NCBI GenBank assembly: GCA_002424635.1
Contig: DIKT01000054.1
Location: forward strand, 1-38,524
Source of the DNA: Desulfobulbaceae bacterium UBA5611
GTDB lineage: Bacteria; Desulfobacterota; Desulfobulbia; Desulfobulbales; Desulfocapsaceae
Direction: 5' to 3'
Length of the DNA: 38,524 bases
The notes below the pieces were generated by a model. The model did no database searches. It was not told where the DNA came from and saw nothing but the letters and a program-made list of their open reading frames with translations. A program made the position numbers and the translations under genes. Each line of letters begins with the position of its first letter. The first letter of the stretch is position 1. Below are positions 7,398 through 15,874 of this stretch, piece by piece.

Positions 7398-9638
7398 ATG
7401 CCAACCCAGAATTTTTCTGCGCCACACTCCAATTTATGGAAATACTTCGCCATGATAGGCGGGTGTCTCATCCTTTTATTTTTTGCCATATTTATATATA
7501 CATCAGCCTTAACCAGTGTATCCAAGCAGTTGCATTTTGAATGGAACTATGATGTCAATCTGTCCGGCTTGGCAGGTTATATTATTTATCATAACGATCA
7601 GCACCTTCTTACTATCAATGATCCAAAGACTTTGGCCATGGACTATACGGTGATAGTGGAACCAGGCCAGACCGAGGTCTTTACCTTGAAGGCCTTTGAT
7701 ACTAAGGGCACTGAAAGTGTTATGTCTGCGCCCTATACCGTTGAAGTCCCTCTGGAACCGGAAGAAAATGTACTACCAACGGCTTCTTTAAATTTTTCGA
7801 CGGCCACTGAATCAAATGAAGCTCCGCTGGCTGTTGATTTTTTTTCTATTGGTTCGACCGATCCCGATGGCACCATCGTCTCATACGCCTGGGAATTTGG
7901 TGATGGTGCCTCTGCACGCACATCTACTGCCAGTCATACCTATATCATTGCTGGTACTTATATGGCAACATTGACGGTCACTGATAATGACGGCGGGATT
8001 GGCACCGATAAAAAAACGATTACGGTGACAGAACCCATCGCCCCTAACAGTCCACCAACGGCCTCTTTGGAACTTTCGCCTGACTCAGGCGAAATCCCGC
8101 TTACCGTGGCATTTTCGGCCGAAAGATCAACAGACTCTGATGGCACCATCGTCTCATATGCCTGGGCCTTTGGTGATGGTTCTACGGCAAATACTGCCAC
8201 GGCCAGCCATACATATACAATTGCTGGTGTCTATACGGTAACCCTCACCGTCACCGATAATGCCGGAGCCACTGCTACAGCCCAAAGCACTGTCACCACC
8301 TCTAGTGCCGATGGCTTAGGTCTGATCTCCAAACAATTTCACTTCGAATGGACTTATGATATAAATCAGCCGGGCTTAGCCGGATACATGCTGTACCAGG
8401 ATGATCTGCTTCTTGTGACCATCAACAATCCTGCCACTTTGACCACTGATTACATCACTCAAGTTGAACCGGGCACGACTGTTGCCTTTACTATGAAAGC
8501 ATTTGATATAAATGGCAAGGAAAGCGTCATCTCGGCCCCATTTTTAGTGGATATCCCTCTTGAGTCGGTCGCTAATGAATTACCGACAGCTATTATGGAA
8601 CTGTCGACTATATCTGGTGAGGCCCCGCTTGCTGTCGATTTCTCGGCTGTGAAGTCAACTGACTCCGATGGTACCATCGTCTCCTATGCCTGGCAATTTG
8701 GTGATGGCACTTCGGCAAGTACCGCCACCGTCAACCATACCTATACAACTGCAGGTATTTATACGGTTACGCTCACGGTCACCGATGACGATGGTGGTAT
8801 GGGTACAGCGCAAAGTACCGTTACCGTCGCAGCCCCAACTGTCAATACTGCACCAACGGCTGTGATGATCTTGTCGACTTCGTCAGGTGAGGCCCCTCTG
8901 ACAGTGGAGTTTTCTGCAGAGGGGTCAGCAGACTCTGATGGCACCATCGTCGCCTATGCCTGGGATTTTGATGATGGTAATTCAGCCACTACCGCCACTG
9001 CCAGTCATACCTATAATACTGCGGGTCAATATACGGTAACATTGACTGTCTCCGATAACGACGGTGGTACTGGTACGACGCAAAGTACCGTTACAGTCTC
9101 AGCTCCACCGGTAAATATCTTACCCACGGCCTTATTCTCTCCGACAACAACATCGGGTACTGCTCCGCTAGAAGTTGGCTTTGACGGGTCGAGTTCCAGC
9201 GATGTTGATGGGACAATAACAAGTTACTTCTGGGATTTTGGCGATGGCAGCTCAATCACTGGTAGCCGAGTTTCACATACCTATACAACAAGCGGTTCCT
9301 TCACTGCCAAGCTTACCGTCACTGACAATGAAGGCGGGCAAGCTACTGACCAGAAAATCATTACCGTCAAGGCTCCTACACCTGTAGCGGCTATCAGCTT
9401 TACTCCTCAGGCGCCGACCAATACAGATTTTATAGAATTCTCCGGGGCCGGCTCAACTCCAGCTAAGGATATAATAAGTTATCTTTGGGATTTTGGTGAT
9501 GGAAAGAGCGCAACTGGAGTCACAGCCACTCATAAATATAAAGCCGGCAGTTATACTGTAACGTTGACCGTCTGGAATAGTTCCAATGTCAGCAGCCAGA
9601 CAAGTGTTGTAGTGAAAGTAAGTCAGAAAGGTAAATAA
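7398..9638 (+). CDS. Exported multi-PKD-domain surface protein
   Basis: A 746-residue protein with one N-terminal hydrophobic segment (about 15-37), either an uncleaved signal anchor or a signal peptide. Two related beta-sandwich (FN3-like) modules, SKQLHFEWNYDVNLSGLAGY and SKQFHFEWTYDINQPGLAGY, start near residues 45 and 310. Six PKD-type domains follow them in groups of two and four, recognised by the W-x-F-G-D-G and SHTYTTAG motifs and by LTVTDNDGG. PKD domains mediate protein-protein or protein-carbohydrate contacts on cell surfaces. No enzyme domain, sortase site or outer-membrane anchor is visible. Several PKD repeats are near-identical at DNA level, suggesting recent internal duplication. 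The gene is led by the GEMM-like riboswitch, so expression probably follows c-di-GMP. Function beyond adhesion or matrix is not shown. Confidence 0.85.
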   Translation: MPTQNFSAPHSNLWKYFAMIGGCLILLFFAIFIYTSALTSVSKQLHFEWNYDVNLSGLAGYIIYHNDQHLLTINDPKTLAMDYTVIVEPGQTEVFTLKAFDTKGTESVMSAPYTVEVPLEPEENVLPTASLNFSTATESNEAPLAVDFFSIGSTDPDGTIVSYAWEFGDGASARTSTASHTYIIAGTYMATLTVTDNDGGIGTDKKTITVTEPIAPNSPPTASLELSPDSGEIPLTVAFSAERSTDSDGTIVSYAWAFGDGSTANTATASHTYTIAGVYTVTLTVTDNAGATATAQSTVTTSSADGLGLISKQFHFEWTYDINQPGLAGYMLYQDDLLLVTINNPATLTTDYITQVEPGTTVAFTMKAFDINGKESVISAPFLVDIPLESVANELPTAIMELSTISGEAPLAVDFSAVKSTDSDGTIVSYAWQFGDGTSASTATVNHTYTTAGIYTVTLTVTDDDGGMGTAQSTVTVAAPTVNTAPTAVMILSTSSGEAPLTVEFSAEGSADSDGTIVAYAWDFDDGNSATTATASHTYNTAGQYTVTLTVSDNDGGTGTTQSTVTVSAPPVNILPTALFSPTTTSGTAPLEVGFDGSSSSDVDGTITSYFWDFGDGSSITGSRVSHTYTTSGSFTAKLTVTDNEGGQATDQKIITVKAPTPVAAISFTPQAPTNTDFIEFSGAGSTPAKDIISYLWDFGDGKSATGVTATHKYKAGSYTVTLTVWNSSNVSSQTSVVVKVSQKGK

Positions 9639-9855
9639 GGATGCCTTGAAAAAGGTTGATTTTTAACGAAAATCCTCATTTTCAAGACACCTTTAAGAAA
9701 AGCCAGAATCCGATGGTTTATTAATCAGCTCCAAAAAGCTGGTCTTTACAAAGCAGGCTGGTTCCCGTTAGAAACCAACATTGTAGAGAATGCAGAGAAA
9801 GGCTAGGAGAGGCTAGGTTTCAACATAGCAAAGTGACTTACGAGAATAAAAGATA

Positions 9856-9883
9856 AGCGGATCGATCGGTCATTCGATCCGCT
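9856..9883 (-). terminator. Probable terminator of the redox cassette
   Basis: Perfect 10-bp inverted repeat AGCGGATCGA / TCGATCCGCT with an 8-nt loop. Read on the minus strand it is followed by TATCTTTTATT, a modest U-rich tail, and it lies 55 bases after the small minus-strand gene. The remainder of 9639-9937 contains no ORF I can support. Confidence 0.55.
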
Positions 9884-9937
9884 ACAGCAACAGATCAGGT
9901 TATCTTTTTTCATGCAGCGGGCGCAATAATTTCAATA

Positions 9938-10192
9938 TTAGTACTGATGACCTTTGATATTACTCTTGAGCTGATCAATTTCAAGGCCTAAGGCGACACA
10001 CTGTTTATTGTCCATACAGGCATCAGCGTCTGGAATTTCCAAATGATGCTTGAGTTCATGGTCTCCTTTTTTCAGGTCTACTATCCAGACATTTTTGTTT
10101 GGATCAAATTCAACATTAATATCAATACCACATTGGCCTATATCTGGATGAAGCGCGATAATCTTTTCACATAATACTTCTTTTGAATACAT
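9938..10192 (-). CDS. Small hypothetical protein downstream of desulfoferrodoxin
   Basis: An 84-residue soluble, acidic protein with a strong ribosome binding site (GGGAGG, then ATATC, then ATG). It has four cysteines (in EVLCEK, IGQCGID, DACMD and KQCVAL) and a predicted alpha-beta pattern with NVWIVDLKKGDHELKHHLEIPDAD-like central part. I do not recognise the family. It is the last gene of a minus-strand cassette with ferredoxin, thioredoxin and superoxide reductase, which suggests a redox or metal-related role. That is inference from position only. Confidence 0.7.
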   Translation of the reverse strand: MYSKEVLCEKIIALHPDIGQCGIDINVEFDPNKNVWIVDLKKGDHELKHHLEIPDADACMDNKQCVALGLEIDQLKSNIKGHQY

Positions 10193-10230
10193 GATATCCT
10201 CCCTTTCCTCCTTGATTTATTCCAAATTTA

Positions 10231-10271
10231 TCGAATTTATTTTGAGAGATTCAACTCTAAAATAAATTCGA
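10231..10271 (-). promoter_or_regulatory. Intercistronic hairpin between desulfoferrodoxin and the 84-residue gene
   Basis: A perfect 13-bp inverted repeat (TCGAATTTATTTT at 10231-10243 with AAAATAAATTCGA at 10259-10271) sits in the 110-base gap. There is no clear U tract, so it could be an mRNA-stabilising or attenuating stem that sets the relative expression of the downstream gene. Confidence 0.5.
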
Positions 10272-10302
10272 TCCTTTGTTGAGATGTGAAGATCTCAAGT
10301 TA

Positions 10303-10683
10303 TTATTCAGCTAGCCACAGCCCATGTATATTGCAATATTCTCGGGCAGTTATCTTATCGGCATCACATTTAAAGACGGCCTCAGGTGATTGTCCGGGCT
10401 GAAGAAATTGTCTGCATATTTTGCCATCTTCGGTAATCATTTCAATCCATTCAATATAATGTTTATCCTCCATCGGATGAGGCACACTTCCGATCTTTAC
10501 CCTGAAACCGCCCTCGACTTTTTCGATCACAGGGACATGTTTTTCTTTGGCCGCATCGACGGTATTTTCTTTAAACAGCTTCATCGGCGCTCCACAACAG
10601 ATGAGCTCACCTTCTCCAGGATGAAGCATCTCCACAATATTACCGCAAATTTCACATTTATATATTTGCAATTTTTCTGTCAT
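10303..10683 (-). CDS. dfx: Desulfoferrodoxin (superoxide reductase, two-iron class)
   Basis: A 126-residue protein with both iron centres. The N-terminal desulforedoxin-like centre I has CEICG (C-x-x-C) and LICCGAPM (CC). The catalytic centre II has the His4Cys ligands in KEKHVPVIE, VPHPMEDKHYIEWIE and EYCNIHGLW. It reduces superoxide to hydrogen peroxide without making oxygen, using electrons from rubredoxin or other small carriers. AAGGAA precedes the start at good spacing. The gene lies between a thioredoxin-like selenoprotein candidate (39 nt upstream) and the 84-residue protein. No rubredoxin gene is present here, so the ferredoxin or the thioredoxin-like protein could be the donor (inference). 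Confidence 0.97.
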   Translation of the reverse strand: MTEKLQIYKCEICGNIVEMLHPGEGELICCGAPMKLFKENTVDAAKEKHVPVIEKVEGGFRVKIGSVPHPMEDKHYIEWIEMITEDGKICRQFLQPGQSPEAVFKCDADKITAREYCNIHGLWLAE

Positions 10684-10722
10684 AATGTTCCTTGTTTTTA
10701 ATTAATATTAGGCCTCTTCTTA

Positions 10723-11292
10723 TTAAAGAAGTCGATATGGATAGGCTTTTTTGGTCCATGAGCTCTGCGGATAATCTCTCTGTAGAACTTCATAGGCTTC
10801 TTTGAGTGGTTGAGGATTATGCATGATTTTATAACGGCTGACACCTATAAGAAAAACAGCTTCTGGGGTCGAATCGCTCTCAGGGTATTTCGCCACTATT
10901 TGTTCAAAATAATTAATTGCTTCCTGGAATTCATTTGTATCGTAATAGACTTTACCAATACCAAGCAATATCGAAGGTATGAGCTCTATTGGTTCTAAAA
11001 AACCAACAGAGCGGTGATGCTCAATGCCGTGATGATCAAGAATTAACAGTGCAGGGGTCCAGGTAATATTGAAATTTTTTGCTGTTGGCTGTGCATCTGA
11101 TGCCAGGCGTACAGGAATTACATTATTATTAATAAATTCGACAACTTCTTCATTTGGATACGTAACTGCATCCATTTGCTGGCAGCCTATTCACTGTGGA
11201 TTAAAAAAATCGAGAAAAACAACTTTATTTTCTGATTTTGCCCTAGTTAAGGATTTATCAAGCTCTGTCTCCCAGTGAAGATTCCCGGTCAT
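10723..11292 (-). CDS. Thioredoxin-like/TPR protein with in-frame UGA read as selenocysteine (UxxC)
   Basis: From ATG 11292, with AAGGGGAA upstream, the frame runs MTGNLHWETELDKSLTRAKS and on to VVFLDFFNPQ, meets TGA at 11191-11193 (codon 34), and continues without shift as IGCQQMDAVTYPNEEV to a stop at 10723 (189 residues including Sec). The TGA falls exactly where the first cysteine of a thioredoxin CxxC motif belongs, giving U-I-G-C. Both sides are clearly one thioredoxin fold (VVFLDFFNP before; NVIPVRLASDAQ, ITWTPALLILD after). The C-terminal ~75 residues look like TPR repeats (YYDTNEFQEAINYFEQIVAKYPESD). An automatic caller would start at Met40 and lose the active site. Alternative: nonsense mutation or sequencing error, less likely given the position and intact remainder. 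Role: thiol-disulfide reduction or peroxide defence with its neighbours (inference). Confidence 0.82.
11164..11187 (-). promoter_or_regulatory. Candidate bacterial SECIS hairpin directly after the UGA
   Basis: Three nucleotides after the UGA the mRNA can form a stem GGCUGC / GCAGUU (6 pairs, two of them G-U) enclosing an inner CCA/UGG stem with a GCAAA loop and a bulge. Bacterial SECIS elements lie immediately 3' of the UGA inside the coding region and are small hairpins of this kind. Loop identity is not diagnostic by eye. Confidence 0.45.
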
Positions 11293-11314
11293 AATAATTC
11301 CCCTTATTTAAGAA

Positions 11315-11527
11315 TTAACAGGATGAATGGACAATCGCTTCCATTGGACAATTTTCAACACAGGCACAGCACTCAATGCATTCATCAATGGCTACCGGAA
11401 CGGTTTTACCTTCCTGAATCTCGTAGACACTGGTCGGACAGATTTCAACACAAGCGCCATTGCCATTGCATTTATCATAATCCACCATAATTTTCACTTT
11501 ATCTCCTTCCCAGGTCCTGATATCCAT
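11315..11527 (-). CDS. Small 2[4Fe-4S] ferredoxin
   Basis: A 70-residue protein with two cluster motifs, CNGNGACVEICP and CIECCACVENCP, the classic C-x-x-x-x-x-C / C-x-x-C-x-x-C-x-x-x-C layout of bacterial ferredoxins. It carries low-potential electrons in the cytoplasm. The first motif has a longer spacing between the first and second cysteine than Clostridium ferredoxin. GAGGAGG lies upstream of ATG 11527. The stop is 22 nt before the start of the thioredoxin-like gene, so the cassette ferredoxin - Trx - Dfx - 84-residue protein is probably one operon. Confidence 0.95.
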   Translation of the reverse strand: MDIRTWEGDKVKIMVDYDKCNGNGACVEICPTSVYEIQEGKTVPVAIDECIECCACVENCPMEAIVHSSC

Positions 11528-11952
11528 TTTTCCTCCTCAAAATTGGTTTGTATGAAAACATCAATCAAGCATAAATAAAGCCACAGACTAACTCTAAAGT
11601 AAGACTGTCGTATCCTTATTATGAGCTCAGCAATATTTGTACCATAAAAAAGATCAAATTTTTTATCACTATGACTGTGATTTTATAATTATAATCCTAA
11701 TAAGATTTTATTAACAAGTTTAAACAGAACAAAAAAAAAGGTTCCATTTAACCAATGGCCAAATTTGACCTCCTCTAATTTTATATCAACTTTATAAGCA
11801 GCAGAATCGAGTTTAGGAATTTTAATGCTGGTTGTGACGATTGAATAAATGGCTTAGCAACTTTCTTATTTCCAAGTTCATCTTTTTCTGTTTAGCTGCG
11901 AGCCAAATAATTTTTAATTCTTTCCTTTAACCTTAACCTTATAATTAATCTC
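11528..11952. other. Divergent AT-rich intergenic region
   Basis: About 425 bases between the redox cassette (minus) and the alcohol dehydrogenase (plus). No ORF or RNA gene is supported. Promoters for both directions must lie here, but I cannot pick out a convincing PerR, Fur or sigma54 site by eye. Confidence 0.45.
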
Positions 11953-13140
11953 ATGGATCATTCTCAATCTTTTATAGTTACCCAGCCTACCCGTATTGAA
12001 TTTGGCATTGGCAGCATCAGCAGTCTAGCCAGGACTGTTCAGGATTTTCAGGGCAGCAATGTTTTTCTGGTCGTTGATCCAGGTCTGGTCAAAGCCGGGA
12101 TCGTAAACCAGATAACCGCCCCCTTGGATGCCGCCGCCATTCCCTATATCATCTATGATAATGTTGACCCTGAACCAGGCTTGAAGCTGGCCGACAAGGG
12201 TTATAAATTAGCGAAGGCCAAAGGCTGCGACTGCGTGATTGGGGCTGGCGGCGGTTCAGCAATGGATGTGGCCAAGGCCATAGCCATCCTGCTGACCAAT
12301 GGTGGTAAGGCCGCCGACTATCTCGGCCTGGATAAGATTGCCAAAGCCGGTGTTCCCAAAATCATGGTTCCCACTTCGGCTGGTACCGGCGCTGAAGTGA
12401 CATTCACCGCCGTATTCATTAACGAAAAAACAGGATCGAAAGGAGGCATGAATGGTGCCCCGCTCTATCCTGAGGCCGCTATTCTTGATCCGGCACTGAC
12501 CCTCAGTCTGCCGCCCAGGGTTACCGCTTTTACCGGCATTGATGCTTTGACTCATGCCCTTGAGGCCTATACCTCCACCCAGGCTCATATAATCTCTGAG
12601 ATGTATTCGCTGGAGGCCATTGATCTGATCAGCCGGAATCTTCCGATAGCTTATGCCAACGGCGCCAACTTGAAGGCCCGCTCTGCCATGCTCATGGGCA
12701 GCCTATTAGGCGGAAAGGCCTTAGCCACCGCCGGTGTAGGTCTTGTCCACGCTATGGCTTACCCTATGGGAGGAATGTTTGGTATCGCCCATGGACTGGC
12801 TAACGCAGTCCTGCTGCCTTATGTCGTTGAATACAATCTCATCGGCAATCTGGAAAAGTTTGCTATCTTGGCTGGAGTTCTCGGTAAAAATACCGATGAG
12901 ATGACGACCAGAGAGGCGGCTGAACGATGTGTGGAAGCTCTTTTTGAATTAAATGCTGATGTCGGCATTCCGGCGACCTTGCAGGATCTTGATATTCCTG
13001 TGGAGCAGCTGCCCGAAATGGCCAGAATTGCCTTGACTGTGACCAGACCTGTTGAAAATAATCCCCGAAGACCAACCCTGGAGGATGTTGTCAATATCTA
13101 CCAGATGGCCTATGATGGTAATAGCTCAATTTTATATTAA
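11953..13140 (+). CDS. Iron-containing (group III) alcohol dehydrogenase
   Basis: A 395-residue NAD(P)-dependent dehydrogenase. The nucleotide-binding GGGSAMDVAKAIA, PTSAGTGAE and the metal ligands in GIDALTHALEAY (Asp and His), GLVHAMAYPMGG (His) and GIAHGLANAVLLP (His) are all present, so it should be active. The family interconverts primary alcohols, diols or lactaldehyde and aldehydes, and the exact substrate cannot be read from sequence. The start has no strong ribosome binding site. The gene stands alone; growth on alcohols or fermentative redox balance is the likely role. Confidence 0.95.
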   Translation: MDHSQSFIVTQPTRIEFGIGSISSLARTVQDFQGSNVFLVVDPGLVKAGIVNQITAPLDAAAIPYIIYDNVDPEPGLKLADKGYKLAKAKGCDCVIGAGGGSAMDVAKAIAILLTNGGKAADYLGLDKIAKAGVPKIMVPTSAGTGAEVTFTAVFINEKTGSKGGMNGAPLYPEAAILDPALTLSLPPRVTAFTGIDALTHALEAYTSTQAHIISEMYSLEAIDLISRNLPIAYANGANLKARSAMLMGSLLGGKALATAGVGLVHAMAYPMGGMFGIAHGLANAVLLPYVVEYNLIGNLEKFAILAGVLGKNTDEMTTREAAERCVEALFELNADVGIPATLQDLDIPVEQLPEMARIALTVTRPVENNPRRPTLEDVVNIYQMAYDGNSSILY

Positions 13141-13149
13141 TTTTTTTTA

Positions 13150-13211
13150 AACAGTTAGAAGCAAATGGCCGAAATAAGTTTCCTTATTCCGGCCATTTGC
13201 TTCTAACTGTT
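13150..13211. terminator. Very long hairpin between convergent adh and yjgA genes
   Basis: Arms 13150-13178 and 13182-13211 form a stem of close to 29 pairs with about one mismatch and a tiny loop. A run of eight T precedes it on the plus strand, and no T run follows on either strand. It lies between two convergent stops, so it may end transcription both ways or be a mobile palindromic repeat. Confidence 0.55.
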
Positions 13212-13250
13212 CACCTAATAACCATGCTGGCATTAAAGTTCCGACTGGAC

Positions 13251-13820
13251 TTAGGGAGTTTGTACCGGTGGCTCCATACGTCGCGTCATCTCATAGTAAT
13301 CAATTGCCGCTTTAACTATCCTGAATAACTCACGATAATAGAGCCTGTTATGGCTCTTCACATACTGATATACGGTTTTACGCAGAGCATCTTCATCCAG
13401 TTTCTGATATTTCGCCACTGCTGGGCCCAGAAGGTTGCTTTTCCAGTCCGGCTCCCAGTCAATCTGCATGGATCTGCAGTATTGATAATCCTCCATGGCC
13501 TCATTTATCAAGGCATCACGTAGATGTTCCGCCTCATGAAGCTGTGTTTTTTCTTTTAGGTGCGACCCTTTTCTCTTGCTCAAAAAATCATAAACCGCAT
13601 CAAGCTCCAGACCTTGACGCAGGATCTTGGAGAGATGTTTAACCTGGCGTTTACGCGCCCCACCGCTCAGTCCACGAATGATCTTGATCTCATTGCAGAT
13701 GACACCCTCACCGGGAAATTTTTTCAGATCCTTATCGGTGAGCTCCGCCAGCTCTTCCGCTACATCCTCTATCCGTTTGAATCTTCGTTTCTGTTCGGAT
13801 CTGCTTATTGTCTCATCCAT
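13251..13820 (-). CDS. yjgA: YjgA/DarP-family ribosome-associated protein (DUF615)
   Basis: A 189-residue, highly charged protein with SRSEQKRRFKRIEDVAEELAEL near the N-terminus and IKIIRGLSGGARKRQVKHLSKILR, a pattern typical of DUF615/YjgA (DarP), which binds late pre-50S particles and aids 50S assembly. It is common in beta- and gammaproteobacteria and in some Desulfobacterota. The C-terminal part with SHNRLYYRELFRIVK is also consistent. The gene is monocistronic between two hairpins. Confidence 0.88.
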   Translation of the reverse strand: MDETISRSEQKRRFKRIEDVAEELAELTDKDLKKFPGEGVICNEIKIIRGLSGGARKRQVKHLSKILRQGLELDAVYDFLSKRKGSHLKEKTQLHEAEHLRDALINEAMEDYQYCRSMQIDWEPDWKSNLLGPAVAKYQKLDEDALRKTVYQYVKSHNRLYYRELFRIVKAAIDYYEMTRRMEPPVQTP

Positions 13821-13850
13821 ATCAATGGTCCTGTCTTATCTATCTTAAAT

Positions 13851-13885
13851 AAAAAAACTTTTATTAGTAAGGTGAAAGTTTTTTT
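13851..13885 (-). terminator. Intrinsic terminator after the PPC-domain gene
   Basis: Arms AAAAAAACTTT (13851-13861) and AAAGTTTTTTT (13875-13885) form an 11-bp stem. Read on the minus strand, the last arm is itself T-rich and followed by ATTT. It lies 27 bases past the stop of the minus-strand gene at 13912. A-T pairs dominate, so strength is moderate. Confidence 0.55.
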
Positions 13886-13911
13886 ACAATAACATAAGTG
13901 AAGCTAATTAC

Positions 13912-14352
13912 CTAGCTTCCAAATGTCAGGCGGTTAAATCCACCTTCGGTAAAATAAGGGCGGGTGGCATCTAAGCCCTGTAATTCCAAGATCATAACCT
14001 CCAGCACAAGATAAACTTTGGTGTTTCGCCGGATACAGGCAGTCATAGTCTCGCCATGATGACCCAGGGCGGCATGAAGATGGATCCGTGGCTCATCTGC
14101 ATCCCAGAAGACCGAGCCGCTGCCTACAACCTCACGGGCGCCATCTACTTCAACCCAGACCGGATCAGGCGGCATGGTTGGTTCTTTAGGTCCGGTCACA
14201 ACCCCGGCTTGACGTAAACCACCAAGAATCTGAAACCAGGCCGCCCGCAGGTTTTCATTCCTGCACAGTTCTTTTAGTCCCTCCAATAGATCATCGCCCT
14301 GATCAAAACGGGCCACGATCACTCTTCCAATAGTACCTGTTTTATATTCCAT
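13912..14352 (-). CDS. PPC/DUF296-domain protein
   Basis: A single-domain 146-residue protein of the PPC (plants and prokaryotes conserved, DUF296) family. The diagnostic metal-binding stretch HLHAALGHHGETMTACIRR is present, with GSGSVFWDADEPRIHLH before it and LEVMILEL after it. In plants the domain accompanies AT-hooks; bacterial stand-alone versions form trimers and their biochemical role is unknown. The gene lies 61 bases downstream of the pentaheme cytochrome on the same strand, but no functional link is evident. Confidence 0.92.
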   Translation of the reverse strand: MEYKTGTIGRVIVARFDQGDDLLEGLKELCRNENLRAAWFQILGGLRQAGVVTGPKEPTMPPDPVWVEVDGAREVVGSGSVFWDADEPRIHLHAALGHHGETMTACIRRNTKVYLVLEVMILELQGLDATRPYFTEGGFNRLTFGS

Positions 14353-14413
14353 TTATTTCCTGTTCACATATGACAAACTTGCCAGCCTCAACCATAAATT
14401 TCAGAATCATAAT

Positions 14414-15874
14414 TTATAAGGTTGGGGCAATTTTTAATGATTTACTCACCATATCGACAATAGGCAGGTCAGGCATTTCGGTAAGGCCATAGATGGCAGC
14501 CAGATCGATATCCTTCGGTACCGCCCCCAGCAAGGCATGCGCTACTTCCTGCTCGGCCTGGCGATAGCGCAGTTTTATATCTACCACCAGAGCCCCCTTG
14601 GTCTGCGGGGCGGACACACCGTAATAAACATCCTTATAACCTTTAGGAGGAATAGTATCCTGACGGGAAAAAGAGACAATCTCCCAGGGATCTACTGCAA
14701 AATGAAACCCTTGGCCCATACCGTCCGCGTTAAATAATCGGGCCTCGCTAGGCAGAGCTCCGTTGGCATCGACCGTACCGGTTGTCATAATCATTTTGCC
14801 GTCTTGATCCCTGACCGTCATCTCCAGCCAGATCTGCCGTATATTGGTCAGTGAGGTTGGTAAATTATGACCTGCTCTGATATTTTTGACCCTCACTTTG
14901 ATCTCTGCCAGCTTCTTATCGCGATAGACCGGACTTACTTCAAGATCTGCCGCGGCCTGCAGTCGGGCAATCGCCATTTCATATTTTTTATGAACATTGG
15001 CAGCCAGCTCCGCATCGCCGGCCTTTTTTGCGGCCTGCTCGGTCAGGGCATATATTAGAAAATTGGCGCCATTGAAAAAATGGCGGAATTCTCCTCTTTG
15101 CGGTTTCTGCATCGTATCCGCCGAGCGCAGGAATGTATCAAAGTCGACCATATGGCAATCCTGACAGGCAATGCCATGCACATTATACTGGCTATCCTTC
15201 CATTCTCTATAGGTGGATTCAATAGGAGTCTGAGTATCATAATGATTAACCTGATGACAATTGGCGCATAACTCCGCCTTCTTGTGCAGGGGTTGTTCCA
15301 CACATTCATGAAAATCCTCGCCACAGCCAGCTTCCGGCTGATAAGGACCATATTTGGTCAGGACAGGACCAGCCAGCGTATCTTTGCCCGGCGAAAGAAT
15401 AAGGGAGCCATTGCTCGGCTGATGATAAGGCGTCTGCCACCCGCTGTGTCCGCTCACTGAATGGCAGATATCGCAGGACACCCCATTCAATGCCATATCG
15501 CTCAGACCGCTTATACCAGGCTTCTTGATCTCTCCGGTTACAACCCCGGCCGGTGAATGACATCCCTCACATTGGCGGGCAATATCATGGCCAACGGCTT
15601 TTACAGCCTTGTTCAGTTCGCCCTGATAAATGGGATCCTTAAAAGCCAGAGCATGCAAAGAACCGGTCCATTCCTCATATTGCTGTGGATGGCATTCGGC
15701 ACATGTCTCAGGAGGAGTAAATTCAGCCGCGCTTTTTTTATACTGAAGCAGTGAGGGAGCGAAGGGATATTCCTGAGGATCAGGTTTAATCATGCTATTT
15801 CCTGAATCGGGCATAGATAGTGTTGCCAATGATATTGCACCCAGACCAAGAAAAAAATGCTTCATTTTCAGCAT
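14414..15874 (-). CDS. Pentaheme c-type cytochrome (cytochrome c554-like)
   Basis: A 486-residue exported protein with a signal peptide (MLKMKHFFLGLGAISLATLS). It has five CxxCH heme sites: CAECH (58-62), CEGCH (102-106), CDICH (134-138), CANCH (203-207) and CQDCH (237-241). The C-terminal half (about 300-486) lacks heme sites and looks like a beta-rich domain (KLAEIKVRVKNIRAGHNLPT). The layout resembles the cytochrome c554 family of periplasmic multiheme proteins in metal- and sulfur-cycling bacteria, which carry electrons between periplasmic enzymes or to the outside. AAGGAG lies upstream of the start. No membrane oxidoreductase partner is adjacent, so donor and acceptor are unknown. Confidence 0.92.
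   Translation of the reverse strand: MLKMKHFFLGLGAISLATLSMPDSGNSMIKPDPQEYPFAPSLLQYKKSAAEFTPPETCAECHPQQYEEWTGSLHALAFKDPIYQGELNKAVKAVGHDIARQCEGCHSPAGVVTGEIKKPGISGLSDMALNGVSCDICHSVSGHSGWQTPYHQPSNGSLILSPGKDTLAGPVLTKYGPYQPEAGCGEDFHECVEQPLHKKAELCANCHQVNHYDTQTPIESTYREWKDSQYNVHGIACQDCHMVDFDTFLRSADTMQKPQRGEFRHFFNGANFLIYALTEQAAKKAGDAELAANVHKKYEMAIARLQAAADLEVSPVYRDKKLAEIKVRVKNIRAGHNLPTSLTNIRQIWLEMTVRDQDGKMIMTTGTVDANGALPSEARLFNADGMGQGFHFAVDPWEIVSFSRQDTIPPKGYKDVYYGVSAPQTKGALVVDIKLRYRQAEQEVAHALLGAVPKDIDLAAIYGLTEMPDLPIVDMVSKSLKIAPTL

Noticed and set aside
10723..11175. Gene start at Met40 of the thioredoxin-like protein
   Set aside because: It would remove the first half of the thioredoxin fold and its redox motif. 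The frame upstream of the TGA encodes the matching first strand and has a better ribosome binding site.
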